Assembly: GCA_963576475.1 (NCBI GenBank)
Contig: OY754975.1
Coordinates: 18,175,381 to 18,239,380, forward strand
Direction: 5' to 3'
Source: Molanna angustata
Taxonomy: Eukaryota > Arthropoda > Insecta > Trichoptera > Molannidae
DNA length: 64,000 nucleotides
The notes beneath the pieces are model-generated. The model was given only the letters and a program-made list of their open reading frames with translations, was not told the origin of the DNA and searched no databases. The translations under genes were made by a program, and so were the position numbers. Positions 44,761 to 56,454 of the stretch are shown one piece after another (the stretch's first letter is position 1; each line of letters starts with the position of its first letter).

Positions 44761-44826
44761 CTGGGGGGCAAGTCTGGTCAACCGGCTAAATCAAAACATC
44801 AGACTTCAGATCAAACTTGCCCCTTA
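44761..44826 (+). mobile_element. Short palindromic MITE derivative
   Basis: Starts CTGGGGGGCAAGTCTGGTCA and ends with CAAACTTGCCCC; the interior of the 41.9-kb palindrome is mostly lost. Confidence 0.7.
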
Positions 44827-44829
44827 CAG

Positions 44830-45350
44830 TTTACGGCTTAATAGACTTTTGCACATACAAAATTAAACAATATTAAATCATAATACTGTTGGTTTTCTAA
44901 TGAATGAATAAATAAATTAATAAATAATAGTACAAAAAACAAGATTAAAAAAAGGAATACATATACTTATAAAATAATTAAAATATTAAGTTATTTTGTA
45001 AGAAGAAAAAATACATACATAAAATTCAATAGAAACAAAAATTAAGTACAAAGATACTATCAAACATTGTAGGTGCTCTCCATAAAATGCTTGAAAGTGA
45101 TTTTTACAATTGTTATTGAATGTTTTTTTACAGACATTTTTTTTTCAAGAAATGTATAAAAATTGACATACAACATACAAACCATCGCGCCATGTCCCTT
45201 ATAGGCAAAGAGAATACATAGTTTTCTATTTTGGCACTTCATCTATCGCTTTATCTGCAACCATGTATCGCATCGTCTCAAATATGTTTTTCTCGTATCA
45301 TAAAATTTACCCATACCTATTCTAAACTAAATTGTATTTACTTTAACATG
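44830..45350. other. No recognisable gene
   Basis: AT-rich DNA, nothing supported. Confidence 0.45.
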
Positions 45351-45354
45351 AAAA

Positions 45355-45420
45355 CCAATAGGTTAGGTATCTGACTCGTGAGTCAAAGGTCCCGGTTATG
45401 ATTCCCGGTGGAGACACAGT
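45355..45420 (+). mobile_element. SINE-4 (tRNA-derived) head
   Basis: TAGGTATCTGACTCGTGAGT and GGTCCCGGTTATGATTCCCG give an anticodon arm (loop CTCGTGA) and box B. A short tail follows. Confidence 0.7.
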
Positions 45421-45424
45421 TTTT

Positions 45425-46235
45425 ATTTGTGTTAACAGTCTGGATTTCTGAGATTTCCAGAATGAAGCAAATTGTTATTGAGTATGTTTTAAATTATTTT
45501 ATGACACAGTAGCCAAAAAGCTAAAAAAAAAAATATGAAAATTACCAATAATTTTTTTTTGCGTGAAATTAATCCAATCGAACACAAACCATCTATTTGT
45601 AACCTTTCTGTAAGACCTTTTGTATTATCAAGGCGCATATTTTCAGTTATCTATAAGAAAAGGGATATGGGTTTAGGAAGGTACTTCCTGTTATACCCGA
45701 CACATCGGTCGAGATATCCTTAAAGGACGCATGGGAATATATAATATGAGGCTCAGTATAGTTAAACCTTCAACATATTATATGACAGTTTAAATTCATA
45801 TAAGATGTTAAAAGGATATAAGATACAAATAGATATCTTTATTTTGACTATGATCAAGATAGCTTACATATCTGTAAATCTCCCAGATCAACCATTCCTT
45901 GCTGATAAATTATCAGTTACACTGAAAAAAAAATATGTTAAAATTAACCGAACTATAGTGATTACAAAACAATTAGTTTTGTGGTACTAAATATTTTGTG
46001 CGCTTAACCATACAGTACACTCATAAATTGATTAACTTTTATTACTGATAACAAAGGTTTGGTTAAAAACGCAGGTAGCCAGTTCGGTGGTCACAATTTT
46101 TTTTCGGTGTATGAAAATTAATAAATAAAAAAATTAAATTACGGTATGAAGACATACTCGTTTTTTTATTTAGTTAGATATTTTAATGGGCGTGAATAAA
46201 TGATAATATTTCTTGAAATGTAAAAAAAAGCATTT
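45425..46235. other. No recognisable gene
   Basis: AT-rich DNA. Short frames at 45535-45723 and 45805-45990 show no motif. Confidence 0.45.
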
Positions 46236-46237
46236 AT

Positions 46238-47150
46238 TCATGACCATTTCACAAAAAAAATTCTGTCTTCCTTTACATCCATGCATCGTCTCATACATGC
46301 TCGTCGATTGAACAAACTTTTTATGTTTCCTTCTTTCAAAATATCATTCACATGGTCATGCCATACCTTTCTGGGGCGACATCTGCTATTCACTCCATCT
46401 CTTGCACCCATGTATATTTTTTTGGTCAGTCGTTCATCGTTCATTCTTTCAATATGTTTCATTTTACGTATATCCTTCTTTATCTTGCATTCTCTCCTTA
46501 TGTCCTCATTTTTTATTCTATCAAATATCGTTCTATCAGTATTTATACTCTTAGTGATCTCATTTCTACAGAATTTATTCTACTTTCATGTGTCTTTTGC
46601 CAGGTCCATGTTTCACTAGCATACGTCAAAGTAGGCACCACAATTGCATTATGTACTGCAATTTTGGATTCCTTTGAGATGCTTGGATCGGACATTACTG
46701 GTCTGAGTGCTCCGTTTATTCTATTACCTGCCATAACACTTCTTTCAATATCTTTATCAGCTGCCTTACTCTCCACTGCAAATCTGATCCCAATACGATC
46801 CGACTCGCTGAGAACCTACCTTTGTAACGGAGAATGAATGCGATAGGTAGGTATGTTTTAATAGTAATAGTCGTTCATTTGAATGTACGCAGGCGACAGA
46901 TAGGTAAGTTCTAAATGAAAATTTGAAATCGGGATCGGATACGAGTTTCAAGAGTAAGGCTACAGGTCTTCCATTCCGTTCAAACATACTCCCCAAACAT
47001 AAATATTCCTCAACTTGTTCTAGCCATTCGTTCTCTACTTTTATCATACATGCAGTTATACTTTCAGTATTTTCAAATACCAATTTAGATTTAATAACAT
47101 TCATTCTCAGTCCATTTTGCAGGCATCCTTCATACACTTTATTAGACACT
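46238..47150 (-). pseudogene. RTE-C LINE, C-terminal half, with nested insertion
   Basis: Minus-strand order: GLRMNVIKSKLVFENTES, VEQVEEYLCLGSMFERNGR (start of the thumb region), then after an insertion DKDIERSVMAGNRINGAL, AVHNAIVVPTLTYASETW, RINSVEMRSLR, KHIERMNDERLTKKIY, and RRACMRRCMDVKE. These are the ordered post-catalytic motifs of this RTE-like family. Frames change at least twice and the YADD palm is missing, so it is dead. RNGR and DKDIERSV, normally adjacent, are separated by about 195 bp (46762-46961). Confidence 0.88.
46762..46961. mobile_element. Candidate TIR insertion inside the RTE-C relic
   Basis: GCCTTACTCT at the left edge (46763-46772) is inverted at the right edge as AGAGTAAGGC (46951-46960), and the complementarity continues loosely through GATCC/GGATC words. 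The insertion is bounded by the break in LINE protein homology. Confidence 0.6.
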
Positions 47151-47154
47151 GTTT

Positions 47155-47970
47155 GTGCTCAATGTTCTCTGGATCGCCAAGCAGACAGATGTCCAAGAAG
47201 GTTCAGAAGATGAAGAAGAAGACAGCGTGATAGTTTCAAGTTGTTTTGTATTCGGTGCTGTTTCTTGTAGAGAAGCAGATGTCTTGGTACAGTAGTAAAG
47301 TAAGGCTTGAGAAGAAGTGTATCTTTCAAATACGGACATCGCATATTTATACAAATGATTGGTGTAGCGGTGGAGGGGGAAGTTTCAATTGTTATCCTGA
47401 CGTAAATACGAAGATTTTAACTATCATTCTGATGTTAATATCTTTCTAGAAATTTTACAATATTACTTTCACACCTCATATTATTTTTGCTATAGCACCC
47501 AAGAATTCTGCTTCCCTTTTACATAACATTAACATATATACCTTTTACAAAGCTCAATACATAAATTATTTTATCTATTTTAATTGGGTACTTTGAACTT
47601 TTATTTACATACAAACGTTATTTGAATACCACAACTTACACTAAATAAACAAAATATATTATATTATTGTAGAGCAAGACACCATCTTACATTCTACCAG
47701 GCCATTTGATTCATAGATATAAATAGTTATTTTAAAAATATGAAAAAGTAATAAATATATAGTTAAAAAAATTGGTTTGACGATACGTTTGGTGTGCACT
47801 CTGTGGTTGAATTATAGAAGTAATTTTGACTGCTGCCTACTACACGTGGAGGTCACGTGATAACTCGCGCCTTGCTTATATATGTAGGTACCACATTGGC
47901 GGCAACATCAGGTATAATAGTTTAAAAAATGATGTGTATTAAAATCATTTGATAGGTATAAAATATAAAT
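47155..47970. other. No recognisable gene
   Basis: Mixed AT-rich DNA; TTGCTTATATATGTAGG at 47873 is TATA-like but nothing downstream supports a gene. Confidence 0.4.
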
Positions 47971-47973
47971 AAA

Positions 47974-48061
47974 TAGTATGGTTATAGGTATAGATATCAC
48001 ATTGGCGGCAACAGACATAGTATGGTTATAGGTATAGATATCACATTGGCGGCAACAGACA
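47974..48061 (+). repeat. 44-bp exact tandem duplication
   Basis: Two adjacent copies of a 44-bp unit that begins TAGTATGGTTATAGGTATAG and ends CACATTGGCGGCAACAGACA. A third ACATTGGCGGCAACA lies at 47891. The sequence resembles retroelement primer-binding-site junctions but no LTR is seen. Confidence 0.85.
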
Positions 48062-48064
48062 CGA

Positions 48065-48920
48065 TTCCTCACGATAGTTTATTCATACACGATAGTTTAT
48101 TCCTCTCGATAGAGCTATTGTTTCTCATTTATTATTATAATACATATTTAATATTTTTTGTGTTTTCTAATATTTTATTTATTCATATGATACCGGGAGG
48201 GATTTAAATAAATATTTTTAATTTTATCGGTCAAAAACCCCTTACAAGGAGAAACAATCATGATGTAAATTTTTATTCCTAATAATAAAACGATAATTAA
48301 TTGATCATTCATTAACCATGATTTTTCAATCCTTACTTTATTATGTATTCATGTTTTTTTTCTTAATATTTTCAATATTTAATGAGCTTTTTTTTTAATT
48401 TATATACATTTTTTTATATTGTGAGTACAATTATCGTTTAAAAATTCCTTTACGAGATATGTAGGTACTTGAAATACGAAATACTTAAAGAGGTATGTAA
48501 ATCGCTGAATTAGTAATATAGCATTTTAAAAATTAAATTCAATATATTATGTTATTTTTTTTTAATAAATTAAAATCGTTACAACAAATAAGAATTTAAT
48601 CAAAATCGGATATAATAAGCTTTTAATCTCGTTAGATTTTTACCGATATAATTATCCATATATTCTATTGTATCGTATTTTGGTGTCGTAAGAGAGGAAA
48701 TCTCGGGAAAAAAAAACGAGGATAGAGTGTCAACTATAAAATATATATATCCACATTTATTTATTATCACGTGGACGGCTTAATTAAGTGTGAACAAAAA
48801 AGATCCAAGATATAACGAATGTAGAGGGGAAATCTGGTGACATGTACACACCTGTAAAAATCCTTGAGATTGTCAATATGTTCCACACATATATTTTTTC
48901 TAATGAATCGCAAATGAGTA
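48065..48920. other. No recognisable gene
   Basis: AT-rich DNA, nothing supported. Confidence 0.45.
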
Positions 48921-48924
48921 TGCG

Positions 48925-49600
48925 CGCGTGCGACCCTCCCCCCCCTCTCCAATGAAAAATCTCTCCTCTGGTACCCCTCTCGCACCCCCCCCCCTTGCCC
49001 GCAGTCGAACAGCATGCGGAAAAATACACGGCATTATTGAACGCACATCAATACAAAATAATAATATTAAGGCTGCGCGCCTACCGGGGCCACGGAGGAT
49101 GGGGCTGGGGGGGTAACGAACACATAGAAAATTCGCGTTTTACTGATGCGCTCCCCGCGACTACTCCCCCCCTCCCCCTACCACCCCCTTCTCATTACGA
49201 ACCAACACACAGATAGGGGAGTTTTGAAATAAAATCTTACTCACACAATTTTAAACAGCATCACCAGAGAGAGGCACTTCCTTATCGATCGGCACTTTTT
49301 AACACTAGTGCAATTTGCCTCTTCATTCCCCCCCTCCATGCCGTCGGGACCGCGGCGGGCGGGGGCAGGGAGGGGGGTGCAAGGGAGATGCACCCCTCGC
49401 GCCTCCCTAACATCGGTACTAGGTTCTGGTATTATTTATATCATTATGTTTGAGGCGGTTTTTCCGTGGCAGTTTTGCGCTAGTGTCAGGGTTCTCGCTA
49501 ATGTTACGCGGGACAAGGGACAGGGGAAGGGGTGTGGTAGAGGGAAGGGGGAGGGCTGCAGCTTTACCCGCGGCGGTCCTGGATTTTCATATTCGTTTGA
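48925..49600. other. GC-rich island 4, largest
   Basis: About 670 bp with alternating C-run and G-run clusters (GACCCTCCCCCCCCTCTCC, CGCACCCCCCCCCTTGCC, GCGGCGGGCGGGGGCAGG). Intervening AT-rich pieces include CACTAGTG and AAAATTCGCG words. CpGs are frequent. Open frames such as 49308-49637 are composition-driven; none has a recognisable domain. Could be a promoter or enhancer cluster. Confidence 0.7.
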
Positions 49601-49869
49601 CATTTTGAAACAAAAATGGAATATTATTTTTATGTGAATCGATCACATTACAATTCAATACATACCCGCCTATGTTTAATTATATTACAATTTTTGTGTG
49701 TATGTAGGCAGAGTTTTTAAATTTGCCTCGGTCATCTTTGATTAATAATGTAATAGATACCTACATATAAAAGGATTTTATTTTTTTTATTGCTTGATCA
49801 CATTCAATTAAACGATACCTTAATTAAAACTATGAAAAAATTTTATATTTAATTTTACGTTCTACTTAA

Positions 49870-50480
49870 ATTTTTTCGAACACGCGACTCCCATTCACCG
49901 GTATCGCTCTATGATGAGCATCGTCAGAATGGTGAACAATAATGATGAAGACCATCTATATATAGATTCACAAAGAGGATAACAACAATAGATATGGAAG
50001 GGGGCAATTCTAAGAAAAATTAAATACCCGAAAGACATTAAGGTAAATATGTATGCAGGTATAATAAAAATAAAATTGAAGTGAAGGAATGAATATACAA
50101 ATATTGTATTAAAAGGACAGCAATTATATTGAATAATGGCCAACAGAAAAACCCAACATTAACTATTCTAATGGTAATAATAATGGAGAAGTATTAAAAT
50201 CTATTTGTGCGTTAATCAAAGGAACGTTGGTGTTACATTTTACTCTATTTATCTCTAATATTTCAAGTTTGTCTAATTTTTTACCTATTCTTAAACTATG
50301 TATAAGATTTATCCCAGTTTGTGAGTTAAACGAATGCTCACTCTCAAGTAAATGTGTCGCAAAGTTCGAAGTGTCTTTTTTCAAACGGAAACACGCAAGA
50401 TGTTCTTTAAGGCGTGTATTTAAAGATACCTTAATTCATACACACATTTTCAAATTAATACTGTCCAGTATTTTTATGGA
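49870..50480 (-). mobile_element. Penelope-like element 3' portion
   Basis: Contains the C-terminus of the ORF (50445-50163), then a 3'UTR ending with CTGACGATGCTCATCATAGA, GCGATACCGGTGAATGGGAG and TCGCG, which recurs at 34168-34240. Confidence 0.8.
50163..50445 (-). pseudogene. Penelope-like ORF C-terminus (GIY-YIG domain end)
   Basis: The minus strand reads RLKEHLACFRLKKDTSNFAT, HLLESEHSF, GKKLDKLEILEINR, NAQIDFNTSPLLLPLE and a stop. SxFAxHLLxxxHxF followed by LxxLExLEINR and ...SPLL is the usual ending of the GIY-YIG endonuclease domain in Penelope-like retroelements. The reverse transcriptase and the GIY-YIG catalytic core lie upstream and are absent. The remaining 90 or so codons are open. 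Confidence 0.82.
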
Positions 50481-50609
50481 CGTATAAGTAAGAACAACAA
50501 TTTTGTGTATATAATCAATCATAATATTGAATTTGTATTCAATAATATCATTGATTTTTAAGTTATAAATACACCAAAGCTACGTATCTTTTTTTAATAT
50601 GTGACAGTA

Positions 50610-50862
50610 CGCCATCGAGCATATCCTATGGGAATGCACTAACTTATTTCAAGACAAGAACTTTACAACCATGGTCGAGGGAATTCCTTTGGACCCACTA
50701 GACACGCGGACCTTGTAGCCATTGAACGGCAAGTATTCTGTTGAAAGTGCAGTGTCTGCAAGGTCATAGAGTTGTCCGGACTATTATATTAAGTATATAT
50801 TCTCTGAGTTTTGCAAGGGGCCGCTATTATTTCCCATAAAGCAGAACGGCTGGTGAATCTAT
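50610..50862 (+). pseudogene. R1-clade LINE 3' fragment
   Basis: Plus-strand EHILWECTNLF then FPLDPLDTRTL-type remnants and the 3'UTR with TTTTGCAAGGGGCCGCTATT and AAGCAGAACGGCTGGTG. It corresponds to 38335-38700 of the 38-kb copy, in opposite orientation, with frame damage. Confidence 0.8.
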
Positions 50863-50869
50863 GTCATTA

Positions 50870-51650
50870 GAATTATATTCTTAAATATCGAATTTTTAAC
50901 TTTGTGGTATATTTAACAAAAAAATACGATATTTTTAACATTGTATAAATCACATATATTGAATGGAACTTGCGGACCTAAACGTCATCTCCTCTGGTAG
51001 ATTTTCTACTGAAATTCAGTTGAAAATCTGAAACCGGTTCAATTCACACATAAAAAATAAAGAATTATAATTAACGAAATTATGAATTTTATAATATATA
51101 TTTATTTTTTGTTTTATTAGTTTTCCTTATAGATGTATTGATTTTTTGCGTGGAGAATAGTAAAAATTAAATAAAAAATACCAATATGTAGCTCAGAGTA
51201 GTTATATTCATCTTTGTTTGTATAAAATATTCCAAAAAATGTTTGAAACCGGTGTGTAGATTTAAACGTAGCAAGAGAAATATCTGTAAATACAAAATAT
51301 GTTTTTGAAATTTAAACAAGAAAAGTAATAGTTTACCAACAAATATTAAAAACATCAGTAATGCAAAAGAATTTAAAAAACTATCACTAAGATGGGTTTA
51401 TGAAATAGATGAAAAAATCCTGAAGGAAATAATTCTACCAAATAAAATGTAAATGCACTATTACAAACAACATAATAGACAATTGAAAAAAAAGGGAAAC
51501 AAATAATTTATTTCTACAATTTTCGTTGTGTGTACATGACTCAAAATGAAATATTGTGTTTAGAAGGAAAGATGCATACGTTTGAATCCGTAGCGTGTGT
51601 ATGTACATGTACTTATATGTAAATGTATCTATAAATAAACAACGTAATAG
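50870..51650. other. AT-rich DNA with a folded motif
   Basis: Near 50990-51050, CTGGTAGATTTTC and GAAAATCTGAAACCGG form a long stem followed by GAAAC, resembling the Penelope-like terminal folds at 18 kb. No gene is recognised. Confidence 0.4.
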
Positions 51651-51654
51651 ACAA

Positions 51655-51905
51655 TAACATAAAACTAGCTCACCTTAGCACAGACTATGCCTAGTGAGGG
51701 TGCTAGTAACAAAGATACAAACAAAAAGATATGCCTTAAACTACATATGTAAGCACCAGTGAAGTGGTAAATTTATATTTATTGAAATGGTTACTTTGTA
51801 TGTTAACTATGTATGAATAAGCTTATATTATCTTAAGATATTTTGTATCTTATATATACTGTATGTTTTTGGATAGAAATAAATAAAAATAAAAATAAAT
51901 AAATA
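51655..51905 (+). mobile_element. LINE 3'UTR with conserved stem-loop
   Basis: Stem CTAGCTCACCT / AGGGTGCTAG (with one bulge and one mismatch) encloses TAGCACAGACTATGCCTAGTG. The sequence ends with an (AAATA)n tail at 51880-51905. Coding sequence upstream is not recognised. Confidence 0.65.
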
Positions 51906-52183
51906 AACATCATTTTAAATCAATTATCAAAATAAATTCTCAAATTGAATTTAAACCAAATACTTAGTATAGACTTCCCTATCATTCATCATCTTCCCTA
52001 TCATATCAAATAAATAAATAATAAATAAAATAAATAAAATAACAAGTCATTATATTTCGTATTTTATTTAAAAAAATGAGAGTGAATTCATTAATTGAAA
52101 CAAAACGAATAATTTTAAAGCAACAAAAGGTTGAATTCTGAAGGCAAATTAAAATTTTAATCAACATTAAAGTCATTAAACCG

Positions 52184-52370
52184 ACCGCCGTGGCGCAGTT
52201 GTTGAGCCGTTTGGCTCCTGCACGGGCTTCCTGGGTTCTATCCTCGGCAGATGAGAATTGTATTCAAATTCATTTCTCACGCAAATATTGCTTATCTGGG
52301 CTGGAAACACTGGTTAGTTAGAATAAATTGCTATATGGCAATAAATTCACCACAAGCGCAATTTTATAAA
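52184..52370 (+). mobile_element. SINE-2 copy
   Basis: Head GCCGTGGCGCAGTTGTTGAG, box B GGGTTCTATCC (decayed), body with CTGGGCTGGAAACACTGGTT and TTGCTATATGGCAATAAATT. Confidence 0.85.
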
Positions 52371-52374
52371 GAAG

Positions 52375-52980
52375 AACTATCACTTCAAACTATATCTATA
52401 TATTTTATAGACCTCGCCAAGCGAAAGAATGCGGATGACATAACCTGTGCACAATCCAATTTTAGTGCAGAAAAATACTTTTTATTAACCAATAAAATTA
52501 GTTGGCTTTCGACGTTGTGCAGCGAATTACGTGTTACTTTTTCCCTGACCTTTGCATCCATAGATTTTCAAAAACGTTTTATAAAACTTTCACCCGCATT
52601 CTCTTGTTTGTCGAGCCCTACACTAGTGAAGTTCTTTTGCCATTTTGATTTCCTTTATTTTGTTCAATCTTCAGGATAGCAAAAAAAAAGACTAATAACA
52701 ATGAAATTTCATTAAAATTTTAGTGGATTTTCTGAAGTTAACCCATTATGTTGTACATAAATATATACCTACTTATATAGAAAGAAAAAATAATAACATA
52801 TAATTATAATTATATTTACATATAATCATAATTAAATTTACATATACATATAATTATAAAAAAATATTCCAGTAAATGTCATTATGATTATATGTAAATC
52901 TACCTACTTATTTCGAAATATATATTAAATGATTTGATAAATGAATGATTTTCGAAATATATATTAAATGAAAAGAAATA
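52375..52980. other. No recognisable gene
   Basis: A 142-codon open frame starts inside the SINE-2 copy (52251) and runs to 52679. Its first third is translated SINE; the remainder shows no known domain, so I do not call it a gene. Confidence 0.4.
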
Positions 52981-52985
52981 AAATC

Positions 52986-53190
52986 AAACGTTGCGCAAGC
53001 GCATAAAGTGATCACGTAAACCAGCCGATGAAAGGTCGTAAGCCCTGTAGGTGCCTTGAGTTCCTGGTTCCTCTATAATATCCCAACTTCGTCGTTGAGA
53101 TATTAAAAGTTTGTCAATAAAAATATCATTTGACTCCCGATAGGGAACAAAATCCAATGTTTGCGTATATGCAATTAAAAAAAATATTCG
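52986..53190 (+). mobile_element. FB1 foldback element copy G, right half, empty SINE site
   Basis: TTGCGCAAGCGCATAAAGTG to the terminal repeat GCGTATATGCAATT...AATATTCG at 53190. It contains the uninterrupted GTCAATAAAAATATCATTTG at 53113 that is split by SINE-1 in copy B. Confidence 0.9.
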
Positions 53191-53295
53191 ATTAATAATA
53201 TTAATGAAAATTGATTGAAAAATTTTAATTTAAGGAAAAGGGTAAAAAGGAATTATATACTTACTTTATAGTAAAGAGTTAAGTGTTGGAGAAAA

Positions 53296-53515
53296 TCCAC
53301 TAGTTTTTTTTTATTTTTATTTTAAAGAATAAAACAGCAATACAATAAAAATGTATACAAATATACAAAGATAATTTTTATATAGCCAATTATAGTATTC
53401 TAAAATATATTATATACGCATTTGTTAACAATTATGAAAACAGGATGGGAAAGGAGAGAGGTAGGGAGGGGAGTGGGGGGAAGCATCGACCACTAGAAAC
53501 TCATATTATGATTTA
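53296..53515 (-). mobile_element. Poly(A) retroposon 3' end, copy 2
   Basis: Reverse complement of 5025-5240: AAGCATCGACCACTAGAAAC at 53479, then the same 3'UTR down to a T-rich (sense A-rich) end at 53305. Confidence 0.85.
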
Positions 53516-53529
53516 TACGTCAGACTAGA

Positions 53530-53935
53530 CAATCAAATATACAGATACCGAGAACCAAGTCGACTTATGGACAAAGAAATTTTCATTACCTTGGAGTAAA
53601 AATTTTCAATTTGCTTCCAATTGAATTGAAGAAAACTACAAATTTAAACAGCTTTAAATGTGGATTAAAGAAGGGGGTAAAAAAACAGACAAGACAGTGA
53701 TAAATAAACAACTCTACGTTAACATACAATGACACACACGCACACCTAAACAATATAAGCTGCTTTAGAACAGGTTTTTAACCTAGTGAAGCAGTTTACA
53801 TTCCGCATCTAGTTCTTAAGTATCTTTTTTTGTAAAAATATTGTATTGTTAAACTTTGATGTGTACCTGTATATTATTTATGTTACAAAAAAAATTACCT
53901 CACGTGTCTCGATGCATGAATAATAATAAATTAAA
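53530..53935 (+). pseudogene. Jockey/CR1-like LINE C-terminus and 3'UTR
   Basis: The plus strand reads RYREPSRLMDKEIFITLE, a frameshift, then GVKIFNLLPIELKKTTNLNS, FKCGLKKGVKKQTRQ and a stop. G.K.FN.LP.E.K...N...FK..LK is typical of the ORF2 end. The 3'UTR contains CTGCTT (53760-53765) pairing with AAGCAG (53789-53794) around TAGAACAGG...CCTAGTG. Confidence 0.7.
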
Positions 53936-53939
53936 AGTA

Positions 53940-54350
53940 AGTTAAAGGGACACAATTAAAAAGTTTAAGATGTGCACAGATTAAATAATCGACAAATTCA
54001 CAATTTTTTTTATATATATAAAAACTCGTAGCAAACATATCCAATTCCGGATCACGCAAACAATTTCTATTGTACCCAGTACAAGCTCTATGGGTAAATT
54101 ATTATATAAATTAATATATGAGTAATTTTTAAACATTCTTTCTACCATACCGAGCATTTTGTTACAATAAAACTGCTGAAATACTCGTACGTTTTCTTTT
54201 TTCAAACATATAAAAAACCGGGTTGTAAAATTTTCGTGTGAACAACATTGGTACCTACACATACATGGGGATATTCTAACAAAATAATAAATGTAGCTCG
54301 CTGACCCGCGAAGTCCAGTGATTTTTCCCGCGCTTTCCATCATCACTCAA
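53940..54350. other. No recognisable gene
   Basis: AT-rich DNA. The 121-codon minus frame at 53981-54346 has no recognisable domain. Confidence 0.35.
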
Positions 54351-54480
54351 GAGTCGAAGCCCATCTCCCCCCACAGCTCCTCACACCGACCACTTTGACC
54401 CCCGACCGCCAAACCTCGCCACGCACCTCCTCACCCCTCCCCATTCGTATTAGCATCCCTCGTTTGGTCTTCACTCATTT
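54350..54480 (-). other. C-rich island 5
   Basis: C-rich block (CCCATCTCCCCCCACAGCTC, TGACCCCCGACCGCC, CCTCACCCCTCCCC). No ORF or repeat match. Confidence 0.6.
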
Positions 54481-54609
54481 TAGAATAAGCGCGAAACGGG
54501 AGGTCACATTTGAAGTGCGTAATACGTAATCAGCGCTCATACTCGAAATCAAGCTTTCGAAATACACGCGCTCTCAAATATTTGCATTTTATCAAAAAAA
54601 AAAAAATAT

Positions 54610-54763
54610 TATGTTTTAATTTGGTCAATGTTAAAATTATTGACATTGCAAAACTCTGTTTTTTTTTTGCAGAATGATCGTTTCGGCTAATCAGTTGATT
54701 TGGGCCTAATCAGCCGAAACGATCGATTCGCCATTTTTTTAAATTTTGACATTTAAAACATCT
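54610..54763. mobile_element. Hairpin MITE candidate
   Basis: Central arms GATCGTTTCGGCT...(54676-54694) and their complement (54706-54724) pair at 17 of 19 positions. Weaker complementarity extends outward to ATGTTTTAA (54610) and TTAAAACAT (54754-54762). Confidence 0.65.
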
Positions 54764-54825
54764 AAACAAGTGATACCTATTAGAATAATTTATTTGTATA
54801 TCTACATTTTTTTGTAAAAAGAATG

Positions 54826-54986
54826 TATGTTCTCTTGTAACAAGTATTATACATCCTCATACATTCCAAAAATTAAGCATAAATGCTTGTGCTATAGGTA
54901 GACGAAATCGGTCGTGGTAGAATTCGAACTCGTGACCACTGGATTACTGACCCATTGCGCTATCCGCTCTGCCACCACCCATCTAT
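54826..54986 (-). mobile_element. SINE-1 copy
   Basis: The minus strand has the tRNA-like head (GGTGGCAGAGCGGATAGCGC), a box B GAGTTCGAATTC, the SINE-1 body and a short end at CTTGTTACAAGAG. Confidence 0.9.
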
Positions 54987-54989
54987 AAA

Positions 54990-55885
54990 TATAAAGAAAT
55001 ATAAAAAAACTCATAACGCTACTGTCGATAATTTTTGGTTGATTTCTCAATTTATGAAACACCTGCGACCTGCAATAGCTTCCATTTTGCTGAAAAACTT
55101 GAAAGGCAACCCAATTTGTAAGGTGAGATCAAGTAAACTGCTTTTTTCGTGTTTAAGAGGTGTAAGTCTTCGTACTTTGATGCGTTCCTCGTTTGTTTAG
55201 TGTTATTAGCTGAAGATGTTGATAAAATCTTTCTGTAATTGCTTGCTCTTAGAAGGTCGATCGGCTTCTATGTAAATGTTAATTTCTATTTATGAGCATA
55301 CAAAGTAAGTACCGTATTATTTTCATACTCCTCCGTGGTGAGATTGAATAAATAATATTATGAATTTATGAGATTAAATAATAACCGTTCGGTCATTTTA
55401 CTTCCTCAGTGTTATTTTCTCGAAAGTAGTATCATAACTGCTTTTTTCCATCTGATACATAATCGCTATCATCATTCATATGATCCTCATTATAAAAAAA
55501 TGTTTTATTTTTAGATTTTGACAGGTTTACTTAGTTCAGTTTCAAATGTGTGGTTGCAAAAGAAACATGCAATACGTTGCGCAACATCGAATTCCAACAG
55601 ATTTTTTGGTTGGTTCATATTAAAACTAATAGGTTTGTGCATTGATGATGTCACACACCTTTTTTCACTTGGCAAGCTCTACCTTGCATTTGACGCTTAT
55701 TTTAACAATATGATGGCTTTTATTTCTTAAGTTTTCCTAATATTATATTTAGAATTCCAGTTCATTTTCATACATTTACGACTTATAACATAAGGATATT
55801 TTAAGTTTTAAAACATTTCCTACCCTTACCGGTGCCTTACACAAAACAAATGACAATATTTCTACGAATTATAACAAGATTCTTC
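54990..55885. other. No recognisable gene
   Basis: Short open frames at 54955-55200 and 55518-55730 carry no motif. Confidence 0.4.
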
Positions 55886-55889
55886 TTCT

Positions 55890-56451
55890 ACTTCACCCCT
55901 CCTTCGTCCAGTAGTATAGACCTACCCCTGAGACCTCCACAGCTTCTTATCTTGGGCAGAACGCATCCATCCGCCTCCAGCTACTCGTCTAATACCATTA
56001 GACCACCTCGTTTAAAGCCTTCCAATACTTCTTTTGCCCGTTCTAGGTCGCCATTCTAGCACTTTCTTACTCCATCTGGAGTCTGTGGTTCGGGTTACAT
56101 GCTCTGCCCAGATCCACTTCAGCTTGGCAACTTTTAGGACTACGTGGGTTATTTTGTTTTTTTCTCTTATACACAAGTTAGTTTTTCTATATCTAAATGA
56201 AACCATCATTTTCCTTTCCATGGCTATGCTTCTGCTAAATTATGTAGCATTATGTTTGCAAACACAAGAGTTTGACAGCCATACGTCAGTATCGGGAGAA
56301 TGCAAGCCTTAAAAACTTTCTTTATAAGATAATTGGTGTACTTCGGAGACTTGAGGATGTTCGAGAGTTTACCAAAGGCGGCCCATATTAGACCTCTTCT
56401 TATAGTTATGTGTATCTTGGACACACTATGAAATTCGGTAAAGAAAATCAA
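55890..56451 (-). pseudogene. RTE-A LINE C-terminal region
   Basis: Minus-strand pieces in order: RRGLIWAAFGKLSNILKSPK, KVFKACILPILTYGCQTLVF, KLKWIWAEHVTRTTDSRWSK, KVLEWRPRTGKRSIGRL, then in another frame TRWSNGIRRVAGGGWMRSAQ and DKKLWRS. This is the ordered C-terminal half of an RTE-like ORF with several frameshifts. The 3' end has a GAAGAAGAA tail (55885-55895). It is the most complete RTE-A copy here. Confidence 0.88.
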
Positions 56452-56454
56452 GAG

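Noticed and set aside
47891..48061. LTR retrotransposon primer-binding site (ACATTGGCGGCAACA)
   Set aside because: No paired LTRs, gag or pol coding or TSD could be found; it is kept only as a tandem duplication.
52251..52679. 142-codon gene
   Set aside because: The start and first third lie in a SINE-2 copy; the rest has no recognisable domain.
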